Shown piece after piece: positions 63,718 to 64,000 of a DNA stretch of 64,000 bases. Below the pieces are notes generated by a model. The model searched no databases, was not told the DNA's origin, and saw only the letters and a list, made by a program, of their open reading frames with translations. This DNA is from Ridgeia piscesae (lineage: Eukaryota > Annelida > Polychaeta > Sabellida > Siboglinidae): NCBI GenBank assembly GCA_025642075.2, contig JAODUO010000437.1, positions 440,001 through 504,000 on the forward strand, given 5' to 3'. Position 1 is the stretch's first letter. Every line of letters starts with the position of its first letter. The position numbers and the translations under genes were made by a program.

Positions 63718-64000
63718 GGGGAGCGGTGGCCGCGCAGTAGAGCGCCGGACTGTCAATCGAGGGGACGGTGGTTCAATCCCACCTACCGCCGTTTCAAAAC
63801 TTAAGCAATTTCTTCACCCCACATTTGTCTGTGTCTTTGGAAGAACTATACAATGGTCTTCTGTCTGGTAAGGAAGTAAGACCCACAGGGGGTAAATGTG
63901 TAACCTGCAGTGGACTCACAAATTCTAGAAAAGAACAACTCCTGCGTTAGCCCAAGTTTGGGCTGTTTGGAGGTAATCCTCTAAGACCTAAGGCTATAGC
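63718..64000 (+). mobile_element. tRNA-derived SINE-like repeat (runs off the window)
   Basis: 63718-63790 has a tRNA-like head: A-box-like TGGCCGCGCAGTAGAGCG and B box GGTTCAATCCC at 63770-63780, with CCGGACTGTCAATCG in the anticodon-arm position. A non-tRNA body follows to the window end. I prefer SINE over a tRNA gene because the acceptor stem pairs poorly and the body has no obvious terminator after the head. Confidence 0.6.

Noticed and set aside
63718..63790. Functional tRNA gene
   Set aside because: Acceptor-stem pairing is poor and a repeat-like body follows; treated as a SINE head.

Overview
This is an animal nuclear genome window: intron-rich genes with GT-AG junctions, BEL/Pao, L2/CR1-like and tRNA-SINE-like repeats, and many microsatellites. 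I favour a marine invertebrate, perhaps a lophotrochozoan, but with low confidence because this rests on repeat style rather than a phylogeny.

Layout. 1-1.8 kb: decayed exons of a PIF1-like helicase, broken by a long (CT)n tract. 3.6-4.5 kb: the integrase end of a BEL/Pao retrotransposon on the minus strand. 4.56-12.8 kb: two copies of a ~3.27 kb unclassified repeat; the first copy carries a ~980 bp 5'-truncated LINE that the second copy lacks. 13.0-49.6 kb, plus strand: a complete RAB3GAP2 orthologue (Rab3GAP non-catalytic subunit). I assembled 34 coding exons by hand; all phases agree, giving 1404 codons plus stop, close to the usual ~1390-residue length. 50.6-58.2 kb: a huge ~42 bp satellite. 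58.7-62.4 kb, minus strand: the last eight visible exons (283 residues) of MOCS3, running tail-to-tail with RAB3GAP2; its N-terminal half lies beyond the window. 63.7-64 kb: a tRNA-derived SINE-like repeat.

The main discovery is in RAB3GAP2. Six separate tandem arrays are built from sequence that crosses an exon-intron junction: the donors of exons 14, 21 and 29 and the acceptors of exons 27, 30 and 33. Each unit carries a copy of the splice site with 5 to about 40 nt of the exon edge, so the gene is filled with about 160 or more decoy splice sites. Where the exon edge encodes conserved protein, the exon must be the source and the intron array the product. At least four more arrays abut a junction without crossing it. 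The 42 bp satellite downstream also carries donor-like and acceptor-like motifs in most units. I know of no described process that yields this pattern, so it is the feature most worth following up.

The two genes are not known to work together. RAB3GAP2 acts with RAB3GAP1 on Rab3 and Rab18 in membrane traffic. MOCS3 activates and sulfurates MOCS2A and URM1 for molybdenum cofactor synthesis and tRNA thiolation.
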